Assembly: GCF_028993555.1 (NCBI RefSeq)
Contig: NZ_CP118612.1
Coordinates: 558,001-622,000 of the forward strand
Reading direction: 5' to 3'
Length of the DNA stretch: 64,000 bases
From: Ensifer adhaerens
Lineage (GTDB): Bacteria > Pseudomonadota > Alphaproteobacteria > Rhizobiales > Rhizobiaceae
How positions within the stretch are numbered: position 1 is the first letter of the stretch; the number at the start of each line of letters is the position of its first letter. The notes under the pieces were generated by a model, which saw only the letters and a program-made list of their open reading frames with translations, was not told the origin of the DNA and did not search any database. Of this stretch, positions 1-9,309 are shown one piece after another. The translations under genes and the position numbers were made by a program.

Positions 1-1
1 A

Positions 2-358
2 GTGACCAGACAGGCGCTCGAACAATTGCGCGAAGGGCTCGAGCGCGATGATCAGGCACGCCATGAACCGTCGCCGCTCCCCCCGTCAATCAGACAGGAG
101 CTGGAGCGATTTTCAGCCGCGGTCAGCCAAAGGTTCGGCGAGCGCACCTTCCCGCAGATTGCTGCGAAGGCCCCGGATGGCGAGGTCTTCGCGGCCGTCA
201 CGGCGGGAATGGCCCCTCAACAGAAGAATGAAGTGCGCCTGGCTTGGGACGCGATGCGGACGATCCAGCTGCTTTCTGCGCGTGATCGTGTCGCTGCCGG
301 CCTCAAGCTGTCCGAAACGCAGCGTCAATCACAAGGCAAGGAACTCCGACTCAAATGA
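2..358 (+). CDS. traA: TraA conjugal transfer relaxase, C-terminal end (partial)
   Basis: This is the last 118 codons of a gene that begins left of the window. The visible part is charged, mostly helical and has no catalytic motif. I name it from its position: it overlaps traF by an ATGA junction, and traF, traB and traH follow in the order of Ti and rhizobial plasmids, where traA is the first gene. Full-length TraA nicks oriT and unwinds the DNA for conjugation, and its relaxase and helicase domains would lie upstream. The identification is an inference from synteny, with weak support from the sequence itself. Confidence 0.7.
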   Translation: MTRQALEQLREGLERDDQARHEPSPLPPSIRQELERFSAAVSQRFGERTFPQIAAKAPDGEVFAAVTAGMAPQQKNEVRLAWDAMRTIQLLSARDRVAAGLKLSETQRQSQGKELRLK

Positions 359-921
359 CAAACGGATCCGCTCGTTCAGGAACAACGCGCCGGTGGCGTC
401 AACGGCCGCTCCTTGTGGTGTTGGCCGGATTGCTGTCATCGCTCGTGATCGTCTTCTACGGATTGGCGTGCGGCTATCGCCTCAACTGGACGCCGAGCCA
501 ATCGCTCGGTCTTTGGCGGATCCGTCCGCTGGCAGGTGCGGTCGCCACCGGTGACCTTGTCTTTGTTTGCCCGCCGGACACGCCGCGATTTCGCGAGGCG
601 CACATGCGTGGTTATCTGCGGGCAGGCCTTTGCCCCGGCGGATACGGCCCGCTCATAAAGACGGTGGTCGCGCTTGAGGGACAACGTGTTGAGATCGGCC
701 ACAAACTTGAGATCGACGGACGCGTGATTGCTCACGCCAACGTTCGGAAAAGCGATGGTCGTGGTCGCCCGCTTTCGTCTTTCAAGGGCGGGGTCGTTCC
801 GGCCGGCCACGTGTTCCTGCATTCCAGTTTTTCAGCCTCCTGGGACTCCCGGTACTTTGGTCCAGTTCCTGCAGAGGGAATTCTCGGCTTGGCCGATGCG
901 GTGCTGACCTATGCGCCGTGA
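355..921 (+). CDS. traF: TraF conjugative transfer signal peptidase
   Basis: A 188-residue S26-family serine peptidase. In RP4-type systems TraF matures and cyclises the TrbC pilin. A single N-terminal membrane segment (about residues 19-41) anchors it in the inner membrane. The TPSQSLGLW segment places the expected nucleophile at Ser48, and PLIKTVVA places the general-base lysine at Lys102, the usual S26 Ser/Lys pair. The start overlaps the traA stop (ATGA), and the stop overlaps the start of traB, so translation is probably coupled. Its likely substrate, TrbC, is encoded at the far right of the window. Confidence 0.92.
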   Translation: MTNGSARSGTTRRWRQRPLLVVLAGLLSSLVIVFYGLACGYRLNWTPSQSLGLWRIRPLAGAVATGDLVFVCPPDTPRFREAHMRGYLRAGLCPGGYGPLIKTVVALEGQRVEIGHKLEIDGRVIAHANVRKSDGRGRPLSSFKGGVVPAGHVFLHSSFSASWDSRYFGPVPAEGILGLADAVLTYAP

Positions 922-2074
922 TCTCGTGCTAACGGCCGTGCTGGCGGTCGCTGCCATCGTTGCCGGATGGATCGGTTGGAGCGGAAACCTGCTGCTGTTG
1001 CCGGCATCTTGCGCGTTTGCGCTGATCTGGTCGAAGGCGCCGAACCGGATGGCGGTCCTGATCGTCTCGGCCGCATACTTTCTGACGGCCTCTCGTGGGT
1101 TGCCGCTCGGCGTTCAGCAGTTCTATTCCACCGACGTCTGGCCGGGTCTCATCTTCTGGCTCGCAGCCTCAGTGAGCTTCGTCCTGGTACATCTGGCGGC
1201 CTGGAGCAAGCGCTCGGCCTGGAGGCCGTTCGGCTTTCTCGTTGCGATGTTTCTCATGGCGGTTCCACCCCTCGGGATAACCGGATGGGCACACCCGCTC
1301 ACCGCCTCAGGCATTCTGTTTCCGGGCTGGGGATGGTGGGGATTGGTTGCCATGACAGCCGGCCTCATGGGCCTCGCAACCCGTATGGGACCGGCTGTCG
1401 CCGTTGCCTTGACAGGCTTTTGGCTCTGGTCCGCCGCTATCTGGACCGACCCAAAGCTACCTGCGACATGGCGCGGCGTCGACCTCGAAATGGGGCCTTC
1501 GCTTGGTCGCGACGCAACTCTGAAGCGGCAGCGTGACTTGATTGCAACGGTCCATGAGATCGCGAGCCAAGGCGCAGGTTTCATCGTCTTGCCGGAGAGC
1601 GCCTTGGGGTTCTGGACACCGACGCTTGGCTCGTTCTGGAAGAAGAGTTTGCATGGGCGCGGGGTCACGGTCATGGCCGGCGCTGCGGTGCTAGACTCCA
1701 GTGGATACGACAACGTGCTCCTCATGATCGATGGTGACGGCAGTGACATTCTTTATCGGGAGCGGATGCCAGTTCCGGTTTCGATGTGGCGCCCCTGGGA
1801 TCCGTGGATCGGCGAGCGTGGAGCGGCGCGTGCGCATTTCTTTGCCAATCCTGTGGTCGAAGTGGGCAAGCGCCGAATTGCACCCTTGATTTGCTACGAG
1901 CAATTGTTGGTCTGGCCTGTTCTTCAGTCGATGCTCGCAGGTGCCGACGTCGTCGTAGCCGTTGGGAACGGCTGGTGGACTGCCGGCAGTTCGATCGTCG
2001 ATATCCAGCGCGCCAACGTGGCAGCTTGGGCCAGTCTCTTTGGCATCCCGCTCGTGATTTCTTTCAACACATGA
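911..2074 (+). CDS. traB: TraB conjugal transfer protein (nitrilase-fold membrane protein)
   Basis: A 387-residue protein with several N-terminal membrane segments (about residues 5-175) followed by a carbon-nitrogen hydrolase-type domain. [12 protein letters not shown] carries the family glutamate and PLICYEQL the cysteine. This architecture resembles apolipoprotein N-acyltransferase, and Ti-plasmid TraB is known to belong to this fold. Mutations in Ti traB reduce transfer efficiency, but its reaction is not established. It overlaps traF by 11 bp and precedes traH by 13 bp, in the standard traAFBH order. Confidence 0.9.
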   Translation: MRRDLVLTAVLAVAAIVAGWIGWSGNLLLLPASCAFALIWSKAPNRMAVLIVSAAYFLTASRGLPLGVQQFYSTDVWPGLIFWLAASVSFVLVHLAAWSKRSAWRPFGFLVAMFLMAVPPLGITGWAHPLTASGILFPGWGWWGLVAMTAGLMGLATRMGPAVAVALTGFWLWSAAIWTDPKLPATWRGVDLEMGPSLGRDATLKRQRDLIATVHEIASQGAGFIVLPESALGFWTPTLGSFWKKSLHGRGVTVMAGAAVLDSSGYDNVLLMIDGDGSDILYRERMPVPVSMWRPWDPWIGERGAARAHFFANPVVEVGKRRIAPLICYEQLLVWPVLQSMLAGADVVVAVGNGWWTAGSSIVDIQRANVAAWASLFGIPLVISFNT

Positions 2075-2087
2075 TCTGGAGGCCATC

Positions 2088-2711
2088 GTGCTTGAGGCGG
2101 CATTTATCGAGAAATGCGCAGATCCGTCCCTGGACTTAAACGTGGTCGAGGCGTTCGTCCGCGCGGTCGGAAACGGCGATCCGCTGGCAGTCACGGTCAA
2201 GGTCGGCCAAAAGAAGATCCTGGTGGAAAAGGCTGAGACCCCAGAACAAGCGCTCGCAATCGCCCGCCGCTATGTCGGGCACGCAATCGTGCGGGTTGGA
2301 ATGACCTCGTACCCCGCTCACCTTGGGATAGAGAGTGGCACGGTATTGAGCCCTACCCTCTTTAATGCCTGTGAAAACCTTCGCATGGGGACGGCAATGT
2401 TCGCAAAAATCATGCGGATCGTCGCCGCGTGGTATGGCCGAAACGCTAGCGACGAAGCGCTACCCTATGTCCTGTCCGACAGCCTCCATGCGTGGGGCTC
2501 GGGTGAGTTCGAGGGTAAGGACGTATTCCAGGCAGAGGATCCGGGCGGGCTGGCAGCCGAACGGGCCGTTCGCTCGCAGGACAGCCGCAACAGCGATCAA
2601 CCCTCCTTGCCATCGGTCGACGAAGCCCAACCGGGTGACATCACGTCGGCCGATATGCGGATCGATCTGTCGGGGATCGGGTCGAACGCACCCACCGTGC
2701 CGGTCCGATAG
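2088..2711 (+). CDS. traH: TraH conjugal transfer protein
   Basis: A 207-residue protein at the end of the traAFBH operon. The start is GTG, chosen because CTGGAGG lies 5 bases upstream and the gene then follows traB directly. The first 140 residues look globular. The tail, from about residue 150, is polar, proline-containing and probably disordered. There is no clear signal peptide or membrane helix. Its role in Ti-type transfer is not known, and it is usually reported as accessory. This is the last transfer gene before the cargo region, and the next gene is on the opposite strand. Confidence 0.85.
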   Translation: MLEAAFIEKCADPSLDLNVVEAFVRAVGNGDPLAVTVKVGQKKILVEKAETPEQALAIARRYVGHAIVRVGMTSYPAHLGIESGTVLSPTLFNACENLRMGTAMFAKIMRIVAAWYGRNASDEALPYVLSDSLHAWGSGEFEGKDVFQAEDPGGLAAERAVRSQDSRNSDQPSLPSVDEAQPGDITSADMRIDLSGIGSNAPTVPVR

Positions 2712-2732
2712 TTTAATGGCCTGATGGACAGG

Positions 2733-3155
2733 TCAGGCTTGCCACGGGTCGACCGCGACGACACCGGTCCCTTCAAAATCCGCCGTGTTGCGTGTCACGA
2801 CGGTCATGTCGTGGACCAGGGCGGTTGCGGCAATCAGCGCATAGGCCTCATTGCGCCGGTCAGGAACATGCAGGTGGGCGCACCGGGTCGCGATAGAACC
2901 GTCAATTGGTACGATGCGATCTGCGAATTCCGGACGCACGCGGCTGTCGAGCCAGGACCGGAGCCGGGCGCCCTGCGCGGCATCCCGGCGCTGTACTCCA
3001 AGCACACCGCGCTCAAGTTCAAGGATCGTAATGACCGAAATGAAGAACTTGCGTGCGTCCTCTCCGCCAATCCAGGCCACCACATTTGCGTCAGCCTTGC
3101 CGTCCCCGACTTTGCGCAACTCCGAAACGACGTTGGTATCGAGCAGGTACTTCAA
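2733..3155 (-). CDS. vapC: VapC-like PIN-domain toxin with altered active site
   Basis: A 140-residue PIN-domain protein. VapC toxins are metal-dependent RNases that cut tRNA or rRNA when their antitoxin is lost. The expected acidic residues Asp6, Glu46 and Asp126 (TRNTADF) are present. The third catalytic aspartate, normally in the form DALIAATA, is Tyr105 here (YALIAATA), which one G-to-T change could produce. The toxin may therefore be weak or dead. It overlaps its antitoxin gene by 4 bp (ATGA), the normal VapBC arrangement, and is read toward traH. Confidence 0.88.
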   Translation of the reverse strand: MKYLLDTNVVSELRKVGDGKADANVVAWIGGEDARKFFISVITILELERGVLGVQRRDAAQGARLRSWLDSRVRPEFADRIVPIDGSIATRCAHLHVPDRRNEAYALIAATALVHDMTVVTRNTADFEGTGVVAVDPWQA

Positions 3156-3415
3156 GACAAGTCCACTTCGCGAGGCATGATTTCGGCCCGCTGCAGCTCA
3201 AAGTCGATTGAAGAAAGCCCGGGCATCGCGAGCGCGTCAACAAGGTTCCGGTGCCTGCCGCTCAAGCGCTCGAATTCATCATATGTCATGAGAACGTGCG
3301 ACGGCTTACCGCGGTCCGTGATGATGACCGGGCCGCTCTTCGCCGCCTTCTTGGCGCCGCTCACGTCATGATTGAGCTCTGGGCTGGAAAGGGTAGTGAC
3401 GCCCGGCAGCTGCAC
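3152..3415 (-). CDS. Phd/YefM-type antitoxin of the VapC locus
   Basis: This small protein contains the segment ELNHDVSGAKKAAKSGPV followed by ITDRGKPSHVL, typical of Phd/YefM antitoxins that bind DNA through the N-terminus and neutralise the partner toxin through the C-terminus. I chose a GTG start at 3415, giving 87 residues, because family members are about 80-90 residues long. The frame stays open to 3487, so a longer form is possible. The stop overlaps the toxin start. Autoregulation by the complex is expected from the family but was not tested here. Confidence 0.78.
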   Translation of the reverse strand: MQLPGVTTLSSPELNHDVSGAKKAAKSGPVIITDRGKPSHVLMTYDEFERLSGRHRNLVDALAMPGLSSIDFELQRAEIMPREVDLS

Positions 3416-3731
3416 GGTGGCGAAGCTGCGCCAGACAATGGCTGATCGGCTGAACCAATCGGGCAAGGATAATCGCTCGGCCAACAATGAGGGTAAGAGG
3501 CTTCGTGGGTACTGGAGGCCTGCCCGCGTCGTTATGCTTTAGTGTCGCGGATGGGAACCGGATCGGCGGGTGCCAAATGGCAAACCGTGATCCTTAGGTA
3601 TTTCTACCCTGCGAACCAGCCGTTTCGGTTAACACTTTGCAAACCATAGTCAGCGGGCGGCTCATACAGCCGGCCTGGCATCATGACGATCGCCATTCAT
3701 TTTGAGAAATTGATAGAATCGGCACCGTTTG
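3416..3731. other. Intergenic region before the flagellin gene
   Basis: About 315 bases between the divergent antitoxin and flagellin genes. It must hold both promoters. I see no strong palindrome, no clear sigma-28 box and only a weak ribosome binding site before the flagellin ATG at 3732. Confidence 0.5.
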
Positions 3732-5582
3732 ATGACAAGCATTCTGACGAACACTTCAGCAATCTCCGCAATTCACCTCCTTCGAACGATCAACTCCAAT
3801 TCTGCAGAGGCACAGCTCCAGGCGAGCTCGGGGCTCCGCATCCGCACCGCCGCAGACAATGCCGCATATTGGTCAATATCAACCACCATGCGCTCGGACA
3901 AACTGTCGATTTCCGCCGTAGCGGACGCTCTCGGCCTCGGTGCGGCCAAGATCGATACGGCCTATGCCGGGATGGAGGCCGTTATCGGTGTGCTGCAAGA
4001 ATTCAAGGCGAAGCTCGTCGCGGCCAAGGAGCCCGGCGTCGACAAGGCAAAAATCCAGTCCGAGCTTAATCAGCTCAAACAGATGGTCGTAAGTATCGCG
4101 ACGTCTTCAAGCTTTGGCGGTCAAAACTGGTTGAATACGGATATTGGACAAATCTACGACCTCAATGCGAACAAGGTGTCGCTCGTATCCTCCTTCTCCA
4201 GATCGTCAGGAAGCGTCTCTCTCAGTACGATCGATCTTCATCTTGACGAGATCAGCCTGTTCAACACGACAGGGGGAGGCTTGCTCCAGGCCGATCCCCG
4301 CGACGTCAAGTCAATCGGCGGCATGAGGCACGACACCGTATATCCTCAAAGCGGCTCGTCCACGATCTATTACACAGAAACAGAAACGCGGTGGATGAAT
4401 CCAGAGTCGAATTCCGGGGCGCCAGGAGAATTCTCCTTCAATTTTCCGCACGGCTCGCCATTGGATTTCAACAGCCCAGGCGCTGAGATCAAGTTCGATA
4501 TTATCCTCGACAGGGAATACGACCCCTCTGGAGATACCGGGATCACCGCAGAGCTTCGTGATCTCCCTGGCCCCTACTACCCAGGGTACACAAAGACGGT
4601 CACGATCACCAAAGCGCAGGTTGATGCCTATGACGCTAGTCTTGGGGGCGTTATCTCCACGAATACCCAGTTCGCCGGCTTGCTGAACACGCTACTCAGC
4701 CCAGAAGGGGCATATGTCAGCGCGAACTACGGCCACTATGAACCGCAGGGCTCGAACAACTGGATTCACGACGACGTGCTCATGAGCATTCAAACGCGGC
4801 AGAGCCATGGAGACGGCTCCTATGTCGAGATTGCCAATCTGAGCAGCGCCGGGGTCAGCACGGGCGGCTTGATACAGAAATTCGATTATGGGGAGAGAGG
4901 GTCGGGGCTGGCGCTTCAGTTCGATCCCTTTACGCTTCATCTGGACGGCGACACCCCTGACGGGGTCGAAGTCAGCTTTCAATTTGCGATAAACGGTGCT
5001 CCCTCCAAATCATATTCATTTGACCGGACATACGTGAACAACCTTCTTGGAAAGGACACCGGGGCCATCGAAACGACCGATGAGATGGTAACTCTGCTGC
5101 GGTCCCTGCTCGATGGGGATTGGCCGGACACGGTCATCCAAGTCTCCAGCGCCGATCCGCGCACAATCATCGTCAAGTCGGACCCCTTGATTGATCGCAA
5201 GTGGGGCGGCGGAACGCGCGCGGGGTTTTCGAACATCGTCGTCAGCATCGAGCCGCTTCCGGCGATCAACTTCCTCAACATCGACATTAAGCAGCACCCT
5301 GACCTGGTCGACCACTACATGAACTACATCGAGGTGTCGGGACAGCGGGTGATCGACGGTGCGGCCGTTCTTGGCGCCCTCAAGCAACGCACCGACATGC
5401 AGTCGGAATTCGCAAACAAGCTGATGGACAGTATCGACAAAGGCGTCGGCCGCCTCGTCGACGCCAACATGAACCTGGTGTCGACAAGGCTCAAGGCGCT
5501 TCAGACACAGGAGCAACTTGCAATTCAGTCGCTGCATATTGCCAACAACAACAGCGAAGCGATCCTGCAATTGTTCAGGTGA
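3732..5582 (+). CDS. Flagellin, unusually long
   Basis: A 616-residue flagellin. The N-terminus has the rhizobial D0/D1 pattern (LRTINSNSAEAQLQASSGLR, then TAADNAAYWSISTTMRSD). The C-terminal D0/D1 helices (about residues 540-616) end in ANNNSEAILQLF. The central part, about residues 150-530, is rich in Gly, Ser, Asp and aromatic residues and would form the outer D2/D3 region. Rhizobial flagellins are usually about 320-400 residues, so the variable part is much enlarged. I start at ATG 3732 rather than the TTG just before it. No other flagellar gene is visible. A LuxR-type regulator lies convergently just downstream. Confidence 0.88.
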   Translation: MTSILTNTSAISAIHLLRTINSNSAEAQLQASSGLRIRTAADNAAYWSISTTMRSDKLSISAVADALGLGAAKIDTAYAGMEAVIGVLQEFKAKLVAAKEPGVDKAKIQSELNQLKQMVVSIATSSSFGGQNWLNTDIGQIYDLNANKVSLVSSFSRSSGSVSLSTIDLHLDEISLFNTTGGGLLQADPRDVKSIGGMRHDTVYPQSGSSTIYYTETETRWMNPESNSGAPGEFSFNFPHGSPLDFNSPGAEIKFDIILDREYDPSGDTGITAELRDLPGPYYPGYTKTVTITKAQVDAYDASLGGVISTNTQFAGLLNTLLSPEGAYVSANYGHYEPQGSNNWIHDDVLMSIQTRQSHGDGSYVEIANLSSAGVSTGGLIQKFDYGERGSGLALQFDPFTLHLDGDTPDGVEVSFQFAINGAPSKSYSFDRTYVNNLLGKDTGAIETTDEMVTLLRSLLDGDWPDTVIQVSSADPRTIIVKSDPLIDRKWGGGTRAGFSNIVVSIEPLPAINFLNIDIKQHPDLVDHYMNYIEVSGQRVIDGAAVLGALKQRTDMQSEFANKLMDSIDKGVGRLVDANMNLVSTRLKALQTQEQLAIQSLHIANNNSEAILQLFR

Positions 5583-5637
5583 TAGAGAGTTCTCCTGCTC
5601 GCACTGCGACTGGCGTTATGTCTTGCACCGCCCATTT

Positions 5638-6333
5638 TTATGGCGCGATACTGTGTCCGCGCTCGATGTGCGTGGCGATCAGCATGGCGACGAGATGTAC
5701 GGTGTTCCTGGCTCCAAACCTTTCCTTCATCCGCTCAAGACGGTGCTCGACCGTGCGATGCGAGATTGAAAGCGCCGCGGCGATCTCTTTTGCGGTCGCA
5801 CCCTCTACCAGCAGTTGGATGATTGCTTCGTCGGCGACGTCCATTTGCTCAAGGCGCCGCGGCGGACTGAGCAGGAACTGTGCATAGGACGATGAGATGA
5901 TCCACTTCGGTTGATCGATGTTGCGCTGGGGTAGCAGGATGCGGTCATAGCCGAGGTTGACGCCGAAAAGACGTGTCTTGACGAGTTCCATGGAAGGCTG
6001 CTGGCTGGAGACCACCTGCTGAAGCCGCGGGATCACGGCCTCTTCCATGTAGCTCTGATCCTTGAAATCACCGATGTAGGCGTCGGCGAAAATCTTGTTT
6101 ATGTTAAGAATACGCGACGTGAAACCGGAATGCCGAATAGCCTTCATATACCAGCGCTTAGGGTCGTTGCCCTCGACAGTAAACACGGTCAAACGCATCT
6201 TTATCGACAGCATATCGATGATGTCGCGGTACACGATTTCTGGTGAAGCCGGGTGCTCGGGATCGGTCTGAAGCCAGTTGTCGAGCATCTTGCGCGCGAC
6301 TGCGCTGAAGGGTGTCTCTCTCGCCATTGCCAT
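5638..6333 (-). CDS. LuxR-family transcriptional regulator
   Basis: About 231 residues. The C-terminal 65 residues form a GerE/LuxR helix-turn-helix (LLVEGATAKEIAAALSIS, HRTVEHRLERMKERFGARN). The N-terminal half does not show the NYxxxWxxxY pattern of acyl-homoserine-lactone receptors and may be a PAS-like sensor, so I do not call it a quorum-sensing receptor. The start at ATG 6333 is a choice; ATG 6327 and TTG 6342 are also possible. It is convergent with the flagellin gene and divergent from the ABC importer operon. It could regulate either one, and a palindrome lies in the shared upstream region. Confidence 0.82.
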   Translation of the reverse strand: MAMARETPFSAVARKMLDNWLQTDPEHPASPEIVYRDIIDMLSIKMRLTVFTVEGNDPKRWYMKAIRHSGFTSRILNINKIFADAYIGDFKDQSYMEEAVIPRLQQVVSSQQPSMELVKTRLFGVNLGYDRILLPQRNIDQPKWIISSSYAQFLLSPPRRLEQMDVADEAIIQLLVEGATAKEIAAALSISHRTVEHRLERMKERFGARNTVHLVAMLIATHIERGHSIAP

Positions 6334-6454
6334 GCTTGCCAATCAAATTATCATACGAATTACAATTTAAAGCAGAGCGGCTGCAATAGGGTAAAAATAC
6401 CCTGAAGCGCTTTCAAATGGACAGCGCGCAACGCGCTCGCAGCGATGAATTAAT

Positions 6455-6480
6455 ATCCCTAGGACATTAATCCTAGGGAT
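6455..6480. promoter_or_regulatory. 26-bp perfect palindrome between regulator and ABC operon
   Basis: Two 10-base arms, ATCCCTAGGA and TCCTAGGGAT, are exact inverted repeats around the loop CATTAA. The site lies about 120 bp upstream of the LuxR-family start and 68 bp upstream of the binding-protein GTG. That spot suits an operator controlling one or both divergent genes. There is no T-tract, so a terminator is less likely. Confidence 0.55.
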
Positions 6481-6548
6481 CGCCGATTAGACCCACGAAC
6501 TCCCGGCCGCCACCATTCGTCCTGGTTACAACGAATGGGAGAGACACC

Positions 6549-7595
6549 GTGGGAGCGAAACGCTTGCTTGCGTCTTTGTGCCTGGCAATTTCGGGCATTG
6601 GCAGCGGAACGGCGGGAGCCGAAACGCTAATCATCAACAGCTATGGAGGTCCCTACGAGGACATCATCCGGGAGCGGATCATCGAACCGTTCGAGAAACG
6701 TTTTGGGATTGAGGTCGTCTATGATGCCGTGGGATCCGCCCAGCAGGACTATGCCAAGATCAAGGCCACCAAGGGACGGCCGGGATTCGATCTGGTCGTC
6801 ATGACCGCATCCCAGTCGCTGCAAGGATGCAAGGACGGACTGCTCGAAAAACTGACGCCGTCGTCGATCCCGAACCTCAACGCCCTTCAAGGCGAGCTTG
6901 CTGCGGTCGCCGGTGCCTGCGGCGCAGTGCACGAGGTCCAATACCTTTCTCTCCTCTACCGGACAGACAAGCTTGCCTCGCAGCCCACCTCCTGGTCCGC
7001 ATTGCTCGAGCCTGAGCTCGACAAGAGGGTCATTCTTCCGACCTTCCAGAACATCATGGCCGTCTATCTCCTCGAGATGATGTCGGTCACGAATGGTGGG
7101 GACCTCATCGACAACGTCGATCCGGGCTTTGATGCCATGGCCAAGGTATCGGCGCAGTCGGTGGGTTTCGAGCAATCCTCCGCAATCCTTGAAAGCTATC
7201 TGCGCGAGGGCTCTGTCTGGGCGATGCCGTTCTGGAACGGGCGTGCGCAGCTGATGGTCGATGAAGGCCTGCCGGTCGACTATATCAGCCCGAAGGAAGG
7301 GACCATTCCGCTTGTCGCAACCCTCAACATTCCAATCGGTGCCGCAAACAAGGATGCCGCCCGGAGGTTCATCGATTTCTTCCTCGAGAAGTCGAGCCAG
7401 GAGGCGTGGGTCGCGGGTTACCGCGTCGGTAGCGCACGCGGCGACATCTCCGTACCTGAAGAGCTGAAGGACCGGCAGCTCACGGCTGGACCGGACGGCG
7501 ATCGTCTGCACCTGCCCGATCTCCTCCGACTTCAGGAAAAACTGCCGGAATGGGCCGAGCGCTGGGAACGTGACGTCGTTCCGAACGCCCGTTGA
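6549..7595 (+). CDS. ABC transporter periplasmic binding protein (polyamine-type)
   Basis: A 348-residue binding protein with a signal peptide (cleavage expected after TAGA, residues 21-24). The mature start, ETLIINSYGGPYEDIIRE, is typical of the PotD/spermidine-putrescine binding family (SBP_bac type). The start is GTG with GGGAGAG just upstream. It is the first gene of an operon with two permeases and an ATPase, so it should deliver a small cationic or amide-type solute to the importer. The true ligand cannot be read from the sequence. The downstream dioxygenase and amidase suggest a nitrogen-containing compound that is then degraded. Confidence 0.9.
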   Translation: MGAKRLLASLCLAISGIGSGTAGAETLIINSYGGPYEDIIRERIIEPFEKRFGIEVVYDAVGSAQQDYAKIKATKGRPGFDLVVMTASQSLQGCKDGLLEKLTPSSIPNLNALQGELAAVAGACGAVHEVQYLSLLYRTDKLASQPTSWSALLEPELDKRVILPTFQNIMAVYLLEMMSVTNGGDLIDNVDPGFDAMAKVSAQSVGFEQSSAILESYLREGSVWAMPFWNGRAQLMVDEGLPVDYISPKEGTIPLVATLNIPIGAANKDAARRFIDFFLEKSSQEAWVAGYRVGSARGDISVPEELKDRQLTAGPDGDRLHLPDLLRLQEKLPEWAERWERDVVPNAR

Positions 7596-7606
7596 GGAGC
7601 GCGCTC

Positions 7607-8509
7607 ATGAACAGCCTTGCTCTCGACTTGCATCCGCCGGCGCAACGCCGGCGCACCCCCAGGTGGTTTCAGTTCGCCGCGCTCTCGCCGTCGCTTCTTG
7701 TTCTTTCGGTCTTCTTTGCACTGCCGATGGGGATGATGATCGGGATGAGCTTTACTCAGACCGAAACGTTCTCTCCGACCCTCGAGCACTATCAGCGCTT
7801 CTTCACCGACGGCCTTTCGATTGCCGGGTTCTGTCGCACTGCCTTGATGTCCTTGCTGGTTGCGGTCAGCGTGACCGTTCTCGGCTATCCGGTCGCCTAT
7901 TTCCTGGCACGGTCAACCACGCGCTGGCGGGCGGTGGTGTTTGCGCTTGCGCTCGCGCCCGAACTCGCCGGCGTCGTTCTTCGAACCTATGGCTGGCTGA
8001 TCATTCTGGAAGATCGGGGGTTCATCAATGATCTGCTCCTCCATCTCGGCGTCATCAGCTCGCCCCTCCCCTTGTCGAAGAACCTCTTTGCCGTCGTCGT
8101 CGGCCTGACCCATGTGGTGCTTCCCTTCGGCATTCTCTCGTTGATGACGAGTATTCAGGGCATCGACCCGAACCTGGAGCGGGCAGCGCAGATGCTCGGC
8201 GCATCGAGGCTGGCGGTGATCCGCACAATCGTCCTGCCCCTCTCCGTGCCCGGCATCGTCAGCTCGATGTTGATCGCCTTCACCATGGCGGCGAGCGCCT
8301 ATGCCACCCCGGCACTTCTGGGCGGCGCAGGCTTCAAGGTGCTGGCGACGATGATCTACGAGCAGGTGCTTTTCTACATCGATTGGCCGTTCGCATCGGT
8401 CATGGCGATGGCGCTGCTCCTCATGATGCTGGCCATCTCGTTCGTCGGCGTTCGCTACGAAAGCCGCCGCAGATTGCGCGCCTCTGTTTCATCGGGAGGT
8501 GAAAGATGA
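7607..8509 (+). CDS. ABC transporter permease (PotB-like)
   Basis: A 300-residue inner-membrane permease with about six hydrophobic helices. The EAA-type loop that contacts the ATPase is seen as ERAAQMLGASRLAVIRTIVL (about residues 190-209). I chose ATG 7607 because GAGGAG lies 7 bases upstream, rather than the in-frame TTG at 7592. It follows the binding-protein gene by 11 bp and overlaps the second permease by 4 bp. With the next gene it should form the heterodimeric channel. Confidence 0.92.
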   Translation: MNSLALDLHPPAQRRRTPRWFQFAALSPSLLVLSVFFALPMGMMIGMSFTQTETFSPTLEHYQRFFTDGLSIAGFCRTALMSLLVAVSVTVLGYPVAYFLARSTTRWRAVVFALALAPELAGVVLRTYGWLIILEDRGFINDLLLHLGVISSPLPLSKNLFAVVVGLTHVVLPFGILSLMTSIQGIDPNLERAAQMLGASRLAVIRTIVLPLSVPGIVSSMLIAFTMAASAYATPALLGGAGFKVLATMIYEQVLFYIDWPFASVMAMALLLMMLAISFVGVRYESRRRLRASVSSGGER

Positions 8510-9309
8510 ACAGGCTTATCTCGATACTCTACTGGATTTCGCTCGGCGCGGTCCTCTGCTTCATCACTCTGCCGCTCATCGTCGTCGTCGCAGCCTCCTT
8601 GAGCCCGACATCGGCTGTCACGCTTCAGCCCTGGGAGTGGACGGGGCGCTGGTATGCGGATCTCTGGTCTAGCCGCTGGCTCGACCCGTTCCTTGCGAGC
8701 GTGAAAATCGCAACGGTCGTCGCGGCGATCAGCGGGGTGCTTGGATTGTTCGCGGCTTATGCGGTCGTCTACGAGCGTATTCCGGGCAGCGACGCCCTGA
8801 TGTCTTGCCTTCTATCGCCGCTTTCGGTGCCGCAGATCGTCAAGGGCGTCGCAATCGTGCTCTTCCTCTCGATGATCGGGCTCCAGGGTTTTCTCGGCAC
8901 GCCGGCGTTGATTGCTGCGCACGTGGTGCTCGCCCTCCCCTTCGTGACCCGCATGGTGGCGACCTCGCTTGCGAATTTCGACGCCAACCTCGATCGAGCA
9001 GCCCAGATTCTCGGAGCCGGCAAGCTTCAACGCATCCGGCTGGTGGTGCTGCCGATGATCAAGCCCGGGGTTCTTTCGGGCGCGACCTTCGCCTTCATCA
9101 TCTCGTTCAACAACATCCCGTTATCGGTTTTCCTGGTCAGGCCCGGCGACAGCACCTTGCCGATCACCGTGATCAACTACCTCGAATACAGCCTCGATCC
9201 GGTGCTCGCGGCAGTCAACGTCGCCTCGATGGCCTTCATCCTTACGGTCATCTTCCTCTTCGAAAAGATCGGCGGTTTTTCCGCGCAACTCCATGGTGGC
9301 AGCAAATGA
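8506..9309 (+). CDS. ABC transporter permease (PotC-like)
   Basis: A 267-residue inner-membrane permease, the second subunit of the polyamine-type importer. It has several membrane helices and the EAA loop DRAAQILGAGKLQRIRLVVL (about residues 164-183). Its start overlaps the first permease stop, and its stop overlaps the ATPase start, both as ATGA, which suggests translational coupling and equal amounts of product. Length and layout fit PotC-type proteins. Confidence 0.92.
   Translation: MNRLISILYWISLGAVLCFITLPLIVVVAASLSPTSAVTLQPWEWTGRWYADLWSSRWLDPFLASVKIATVVAAISGVLGLFAAYAVVYERIPGSDALMSCLLSPLSVPQIVKGVAIVLFLSMIGLQGFLGTPALIAAHVVLALPFVTRMVATSLANFDANLDRAAQILGAGKLQRIRLVVLPMIKPGVLSGATFAFIISFNNIPLSVFLVRPGDSTLPITVINYLEYSLDPVLAAVNVASMAFILTVIFLFEKIGGFSAQLHGGSK

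Noticed and set aside
5638..6333. Reading the LuxR-type gene as a second acyl-homoserine-lactone receptor
   Set aside because: The ligand-pocket residues seen in TraR at 54780 are not found in its N-terminal half.
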